Made by a program: the position numbers and the translations under genes
The notes under the pieces: model-generated
What the model was told of the DNA's origin: nothing
What the model saw: the letters and a program-made list of their open reading frames with translations, nothing else
Database searches by the model: none
Part shown: one piece after another, positions 6,266 to 11,299 of the stretch
Layout: every line of letters starts with the position of its first letter
How positions within the stretch are numbered: the stretch's first letter is position 1
NCBI GenBank assembly: GCA_964437215.1
Contig: CAYTFZ010000087.1
Location: forward strand, 1-11,299
Direction: 5' to 3'
DNA from: JAAYAN01 sp964437215
GTDB lineage: Bacteria > Bacteroidota > Ignavibacteria > Ignavibacteriales > Melioribacteraceae
Length of the DNA stretch: 11,299 nucleotides

Positions 6266-9200
6266 ATGGAAAACAATGAATTACAGGGTAGTGTTTCGGA
6301 AAGCATTAACAGTTTACAAGATGCTGAAATAATTTTAGAGAAAATAATTGAAATATCTTCCGCCAAAAATTTCAGCAGCACAGCGTTTTATAATCTTGCA
6401 AGTTCATTTCAGCCTCTTCAAAACAAAAACAGTTTAAACATAACCCGGCAGTTTTTGAGCAAATATTTGGTAAATATTAAAAATGCCGATCCCGATAAAG
6501 CGGTGATATTAAACTCATTTTTAGAAAATTTCTTGTATAATTCCGATATTGCCAGCGCTCTATTCCGAAGCGTTTTAAAATTAAACAGCAAAAAAGTTTT
6601 AAATCTTACCCTTCAGTTGTACCTGCAAAAAATGGGCAGCGAAAGAATACGTCCGGATATGCAATTAATTAAAACAATAACCGAAGAAATTACAGATGAA
6701 AAAAGTCTGCTGTTTGCCGATGAAAATCTTAAACTTGCCGCTGCAATTTTTTCGGGAGCGGCAATTATGGCAGCAAAACCTGTTAAAGATCCGCTTTTAT
6801 TTTTCTTTTTGCAGAATGACGATTTCAAGCTTAAATACTTTGCATCACGGCTTCTGGATTTAGAAAACAGAAAACTGCCGCCCGAAACAGCCCGGAAACT
6901 GCTGGGATTATCGGAATACGAAAAACTGGAAAAATATCTTAATTTTACCTGCGCGGGTTATTCGGATATTTTCAGTCTTATTTCTTCCGGAAAAATTGAT
7001 GATTTTGCAGAATCTGTTATTAATACAGAAAAAATCTGCGGCGAAAAAATTCTTAAAAACGTTATTGCCTTTTCCGGCTGGAGCAGAATTAACGAAGGAA
7101 TATTCTGCGAAAAGAAATACCCGGCGGAAATTAAAAACTCCTTTCCTTTCTTTCTTGATGAAACCGAAGCTTTTTTTCTTCAGCAATGCCTTAATGCCGA
7201 TATCGGAAATCCCCTGCTTGTTTTTGAACTTCGCGGAAGCGTTTCTTTCGGTTTTGGCAGCTCCGATAAATCTTCGCAAATATCGTTGTTTAAAGAATAC
7301 AACCTCGAACACGCCGAAGCGCTTAAACTGATACTCGATATTGCTCCGCTCAGCGAAGAAAAAATCCGGGCGATATTAAACAGAATGGATAAAATTGTTG
7401 AGTGGTACATCCTGCTGTTCGAAAATCTTTCAGACGAGTGCAGCCAAATAAAACAAAAATACGACGATTTGAAATCGAAAACTCTGAACGAACTTGATTT
7501 ATGCTCCGGCAAGGGAATTTCCGCAACGCTTACAAGACTTTTACAGACTTTTGAAGATCCTCCTGATATTGGAAAAGTTACAACTATTCACGGACTTAAA
7601 AGATATCTTCATCAAAAAGGTTTGAAATTAGGATTCAAACTTGTGGACAAAACCCGGTCGCCAAACCGTACCGTAGATTTAATTCTTTTCGGAAACGGGA
7701 AAATCCAGTTTGAATTGAAAAATATACGTTATGCCGATTTTGAACCCGAATCCGCAAACTTGAATGAAATTCCTTATCCGGTAAAAATTTTACGGGATTC
7801 ATTCAAACGCCAGATTCTTTACGGACAAAAATCCTTTCCGCTTGTTAATATCTTTTTATACGGGAATGAAGTCCATTATTACGTTTTTTTCAGAAATCAT
7901 CCGCTTTTTATACGCATCGATTACTCGCCACCGCTTCAGGGCGGAATGATTGATCTTGAGTATTTCGGAATCAGTAATTACGAAATTAATTCGCATCCTA
8001 ATTTAAATCTCGATTCAATCCGTCTTTTTTTAAGTAAAATGGATTTTGATGTAAATTTAAAGGGGACGCGCATACACGCCCGGTTCGACAAGGAAAGAAC
8101 TGTGGATTTAGGCGTTTTATGCGAAAAGATAGAATTGCTGTTTTGTCTTCTGCCATATATGATGGATTTGGATTGGATTACCGGCTCTCTTATTCTTGAT
8201 AAAGAGGCAATCGGCAAAGCTGCTGCCGAGTGGGCTAAACTGTTTACAGATTGGGGCACACTGCCATTAAATTATATTTTATCGGAAGACAGAAGAAATA
8301 TTCTGCTGAATTCCGGTTATCTTTCCAAATCTTCGGGAAAGGATTTTTGGGACGGAAATGGAGAATATAATGACTGCAGAACCCGGATTTTTAATTACGA
8401 AATTAATGCTTCGGTAAGCAGATTTTTTGATGAACTGGGAATAGAGCTGATAACCAACGATAATAATAAAAACGGCACAATCGGACAGCTTGATCTGGAA
8501 AAAAAAGTTTTTGCCAAACTTAACGAAGGTATTGAAAGCGGCGAAATAATATTTACCGGCACTATGTTCGAAACTGCTCATCCCGAGCTTTTTCAAAGAA
8601 TTCACGAAGCAGAATTTTTTGCCGATGCTTTAGGAAGCAATGCTGATTCAGTTAAACATTTTGTGCTTATTGCCAAACTTCTTATTCTTTTTGAAAGAAC
8701 GCTTAGTTTTATTACAACGGGATATATTGAAAACTGCGAAATTCAAAAAGCCGAACTTCCGCTTCTCGGCAGAAAACTAAATGTGTTTGTCCTTCGCGAT
8801 TATCTCGGTATTATCCGTCTTGCACTTGTTTCCGAAGGAAACGGCATTTACACATACCGTAAATATATTTCGGATGATTGGAAGAATAATTTGATTCTTA
8901 ATGTTAATCATCTTGCCATAATGCTAAGGCAAAATAACTATGTAATTCCATTTAAAGAACCTTCGGCTGCCGAACTGGAAAAAGAAATTATTCAAATAAC
9001 CGAAAGCTTTTTCGAAATCAATCACCGTAAAAGAACAAAACATTTTTCTGATAATATAATCGTTTCCGGATTAAAAGCTTCTCCCGGAAAAACAGTGGCA
9101 AAAGCCGTTCTGGGGGTTGAATCCAGAAATCCTGAAGATTTTAAAAACAGCATTTTGGTAACGGATAAAATTTCTCCTGAAGACAGTGCATATATTTTTA

Positions 9201-11299
9201 ATGCATCGGGAATAATTTCTACAAGCGGCGGAATTTTAAGCCACGCCGGAATTATAGCAAATCAATTTAATAAGCCGGCAATCATTATAAGCGGAATATG
9301 GGATTACTCCAAAAGCGGTGCCCGAAGCCTTGTTTACAAAACACTAAAGTTTAAAGAGGAAAAGGATATCCGTTACGGATTGAACGTTTTGAAAAGAACC
9401 CAAATACGCGAAAAGGAAAATATTTTAAATGATGAAGATATAATAATACTTAATGGCAGCGAAGGTGCGGCGGTAATTTTTAATAAAGAAACCGTTACAT
9501 GCATTTACGAAAATCTCCGAAAACTTGCCGAGGCTTATTCCAAATTATATTTGCTTGAAGATTCTTCCGAAATTTTGCAATTGAGAGGTAAAATATTAAA
9601 ATATAAACATTCGCTTATAAAAGAGTTTAGCAAAATTGAGCAGAACAATATTTTACGATATGCCGTTTATGAAATATTGGTATCAGATACACTTTTAAAA
9701 TCCGGTTTTCCTGCCGAAGAAAAATCTCTTTTATTAAATGAACTTATCAGTAATCCTTTTTGCGGAAACGAAGCTTTAAATTATATTGCCGAAATAACAA
9801 AAGCCGAAACTGCCGGACTTTTTTGCGAAGCCGAGGAAATATTAAACCGGTTTGCCGGCCTCGAAACGCTTCCGCAAATTCTGTTTGCCCGCGCTTCATT
9901 TTTCCATAAATATAATTTTATAAACGGATTAACGGAGATTATCCCGCAAAAAGAAGATCTTCCGGTTTTTCCTGCAGAAAAAATTAAAGAAACCGAAGTA
10001 CTTTTTTCTTCCGGACTGATTGATCTTAAATCCAAAATAATCAGCCAAATTGATAATACTTTAGCGCCGAAGGATTTTTTAAAGATGCGGTATATTTTAA
10101 AACAATTAAACAACATCGAACTGATGCTCGGTTGTTCAAGCCTCGAAGCGAAAGAATTAAACGAAAAATTTACGCTTGCCGAAAAAGAACAAAAAAACAT
10201 ATTTACAGAAAACTATATAATAACTCCCGAATGCGGAGGCTTGGAAATTAAAGACTTTATCGGACTTAAAGCGGCAAATCTTGCGGAAATACAAAAATAT
10301 TTCGGACCAAACATAACTCCCGATTGGTTTGTAATTACAAATAAAGTTTTTAAGGATGTTCTTAATACAGAAATAAGTCCGGCGCTTTTAAGTATTTCCC
10401 AAATAGATATTAAAGCAGGAACTGTTCAAAATGCTATCGATTTAATAATTAAAGATAAAGGATTAAGCTTCAAAGAGAAATCTTTATTTATAAGCAGATT
10501 ATGGGAATCAATAATTCTTCCGCCCGAAGTAACACTTTTAATAATTGATGCTTACGAAGATTTACTTAAGCGGACAAGGAAGGAAAAGGATTCCGAACCG
10601 TATCTTGCAATAAGGTCTTCGTCCGATGAAGAAGATTCGGAATTTGCTGCTCATGCAGGAGAATTTGAAACCTATCTTTATGTTAAAGGTGCAGAGCAAA
10701 TTGTAAAATATCTTAAAAAAACCTGGTGCGGTTTATGGACAGAAAGGGCAATACATAATCGCCAGATTTTAGGCGAAGCAGCAGATTACACAAATGGCGG
10801 AGTTATAGTACAGCAGATGATAAATTCGCGTATTTCGGGAGTAATACAGACTATGAATACTGCTTCCGGAAATCCCGATGAAATAATTGTAAACGTAGGG
10901 CTCGGACTTGGCGAAGGGATTGTATCGGGCGTTGTTGCCGCAGATCAGATAACAATTATTAAAGATGCCGGAATTGAAAACGGCGATTTGAAATTTAATT
11001 ATCTAACAGGCGATAAAAAAGAACAAATGGTGTTCGATTCTGAAAAAGGTTTCGGCGTAAAATTAGTTGAAACACTTTATCACCAGCGTTTCCGGGCAGC
11101 AATTGAATATACCGAACTTTGCGATTTATGCAGCTTATCATTAAAACTTGAACAAACATTCGGTTATCCGCTTGATATTGAATTTGCTTTCGATGAATAT
11201 GAAATAAAAATTCTGCAGGTTCGCCCGATTCCCCTGTTTTTTAATACTTTAACAGAAACAGTATCGCAATTTCCGCTAAATAAAATTATGGAGAAAAAA
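6266..11299 (+). CDS. Giant PEP/pyruvate-binding-domain protein, dikinase-like (right end outside window)
   Basis: One frame stays open for 1678 codons to the window edge. The ATG at 6266 is the first in frame after an in-frame stop at 6215; no clear ribosome-binding site precedes it. Residues 1-430 are mainly helical and unrecognised. About 440-600 is an α/β module starting at HGLKRYLH (442-449). About 600-930 is unrecognised. Residues 935-1072 are a PEP-utiliser swivelling domain: GLKASPGK, ILVTDKISPED, then STSGGILSHAGIIANQF with the phospho-acceptor His993, PAIIISG, and IILNGSEGAAVIF. About 1073-1325 is a helical linker. About 1326-1655 is a PPDK-type ATP-grasp: IGLKAANLAEI (Lys1335), AIRSSSDEED (Arg1450, Glu1456, Asp1457), VIVQQMI (Gln1516, Gln1517), GLGEGIVSG (Glu1550), LDIEFAF (Glu1639) and LQVRPI (Gln1651, Arg1653). 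Nucleotide-site residues look intact. In this class ATP phosphorylates the histidine, which passes phosphate to an acceptor. The order and the absence so far of a PEP TIM barrel resemble glucan water dikinase. The acceptor is unknown. Confidence 0.9.
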   Translation, partial: MENNELQGSVSESINSLQDAEIILEKIIEISSAKNFSSTAFYNLASSFQPLQNKNSLNITRQFLSKYLVNIKNADPDKAVILNSFLENFLYNSDIASALFRSVLKLNSKKVLNLTLQLYLQKMGSERIRPDMQLIKTITEEITDEKSLLFADENLKLAAAIFSGAAIMAAKPVKDPLLFFFLQNDDFKLKYFASRLLDLENRKLPPETARKLLGLSEYEKLEKYLNFTCAGYSDIFSLISSGKIDDFAESVINTEKICGEKILKNVIAFSGWSRINEGIFCEKKYPAEIKNSFPFFLDETEAFFLQQCLNADIGNPLLVFELRGSVSFGFGSSDKSSQISLFKEYNLEHAEALKLILDIAPLSEEKIRAILNRMDKIVEWYILLFENLSDECSQIKQKYDDLKSKTLNELDLCSGKGISATLTRLLQTFEDPPDIGKVTTIHGLKRYLHQKGLKLGFKLVDKTRSPNRTVDLILFGNGKIQFELKNIRYADFEPESANLNEIPYPVKILRDSFKRQILYGQKSFPLVNIFLYGNEVHYYVFFRNHPLFIRIDYSPPLQGGMIDLEYFGISNYEINSHPNLNLDSIRLFLSKMDFDVNLKGTRIHARFDKERTVDLGVLCEKIELLFCLLPYMMDLDWITGSLILDKEAIGKAAAEWAKLFTDWGTLPLNYILSEDRRNILLNSGYLSKSSGKDFWDGNGEYNDCRTRIFNYEINASVSRFFDELGIELITNDNNKNGTIGQLDLEKKVFAKLNEGIESGEIIFTGTMFETAHPELFQRIHEAEFFADALGSNADSVKHFVLIAKLLILFERTLSFITTGYIENCEIQKAELPLLGRKLNVFVLRDYLGIIRLALVSEGNGIYTYRKYISDDWKNNLILNVNHLAIMLRQNNYVIPFKEPSAAELEKEIIQITESFFEINHRKRTKHFSDNIIVSGLKASPGKTVAKAVLGVESRNPEDFKNSILVTDKISPEDSAYIFNASGIISTSGGILSHAGIIANQFNKPAIIISGIWDYSKSGARSLVYKTLKFKEEKDIRYGLNVLKRTQIREKENILNDEDIIILNGSEGAAVIFNKETVTCIYENLRKLAEAYSKLYLLEDSSEILQLRGKILKYKHSLIKEFSKIEQNNILRYAVYEILVSDTLLKSGFPAEEKSLLLNELISNPFCGNEALNYIAEITKAETAGLFCEAEEILNRFAGLETLPQILFARASFFHKYNFINGLTEIIPQKEDLPVFPAEKIKETEVLFSSGLIDLKSKIISQIDNTLAPKDFLKMRYILKQLNNIELMLGCSSLEAKELNEKFTLAEKEQKNIFTENYIITPECGGLEIKDFIGLKAANLAEIQKYFGPNITPDWFVITNKVFKDVLNTEISPALLSISQIDIKAGTVQNAIDLIIKDKGLSFKEKSLFISRLWESIILPPEVTLLIIDAYEDLLKRTRKEKDSEPYLAIRSSSDEEDSEFAAHAGEFETYLYVKGAEQIVKYLKKTWCGLWTERAIHNRQILGEAADYTNGGVIVQQMINSRISGVIQTMNTASGNPDEIIVNVGLGLGEGIVSGVVAADQITIIKDAGIENGDLKFNYLTGDKKEQMVFDSEKGFGVKLVETLYHQRFRAAIEYTELCDLCSLSLKLEQTFGYPLDIEFAFDEYEIKILQVRPIPLFFNTLTETVSQFPLNKIMEKK

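Noticed and set aside
6231..6340. Short plus-strand frame beginning MIAVNKFGSTLEWK just before the giant gene
   Set aside because: It is in a different frame from the giant gene, overlaps its start, has no ribosome-binding site and no recognisable product.
6613..10200. Minus-strand open frames at 6613-6828, 6908-7312, 7180-7512, 7978-8259, 8279-8605 and 9781-10200, and a plus-strand frame at 6996-7331
   Set aside because: All lie inside the 1678-codon frame that carries recognisable domains. Their translations are low-complexity (Ser/Phe/Lys-rich) and without family motifs, so they are shadows.
6266..11299. Annotation of the giant protein as pyruvate phosphate dikinase or PEP synthase
   Set aside because: Domain order is reversed and no PEP/pyruvate TIM barrel is visible, so naming it ppdK or ppsA would overstate what is seen.
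1..11299. CRISPR arrays, tRNA or rRNA genes, transposases
   Set aside because: No regularly spaced repeats, no tRNA-like cloverleaf or rRNA blocks, and no transposase motifs were noticed on either strand.

Overview
The window looks like the chromosome of an AT-rich member of the Bacteroidota/Ignavibacteriota (Chlorobi) side of the tree. The signs are a TonB-dependent receptor with an N-terminal carboxypeptidase-regulatory-like domain, an AraC regulator fused to a seven-helix membrane domain, CGGC-domain and DHWC-cupin genes, and A/T-ending codons throughout. This placement rests on gene content recognised by eye, not on a search.

Region 1 (about 17-1441) is a double toxin-antitoxin patch. 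A DinJ/YafQ operon on the minus strand and a ribbon-helix-helix-like antitoxin/PIN toxin operon on the plus strand diverge from a shared 224-base region. That region holds a consensus sigma70-type promoter facing left, a good one facing right, and a palindrome next to each. Each toxin start overlaps the stop of its antitoxin by four bases, so both pairs are translationally coupled. All residues known to matter in YafQ, and the acidic residues of the PIN domain, are present, so both toxins look intact.

Region 2 (about 1442-5335) holds an outer-membrane TonB-dependent receptor of 760 residues (plus strand). It converges with a membrane-anchored AraC-type regulator (minus strand). A strong GAAA-loop hairpin sits between them and serves the receptor as terminator. 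The receptor leader contains a perfect 11-base inverted repeat. No SusD-like partner is present, so the receptor is not obviously a polysaccharide-utilisation SusC.

Region 3 (about 5336-6190) holds a decayed CGGC-domain gene, with an internal deletion, a frameshift and lost cysteines. An intact small DHWC-motif cupin follows, and then a strong intrinsic terminator.

Region 4 (6266 to the right edge) is one uninterrupted reading frame of 1678 codons that runs out of the window. It encodes a very large PEP/pyruvate-binding-domain protein. About 930 residues of unrecognised N-terminal sequence are followed by a phosphohistidine (PEP-utiliser) swivelling domain, a helical linker of about 250 residues, and then a PPDK-type ATP-grasp domain. 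The order His domain before ATP-grasp is that of plant glucan/phosphoglucan water dikinases. It is the reverse of pyruvate phosphate dikinase, PEP synthase and rifampin phosphotransferase. This is the most interesting object in the window: probably an ATP-dependent dikinase-type phosphotransferase acting on an unknown acceptor.
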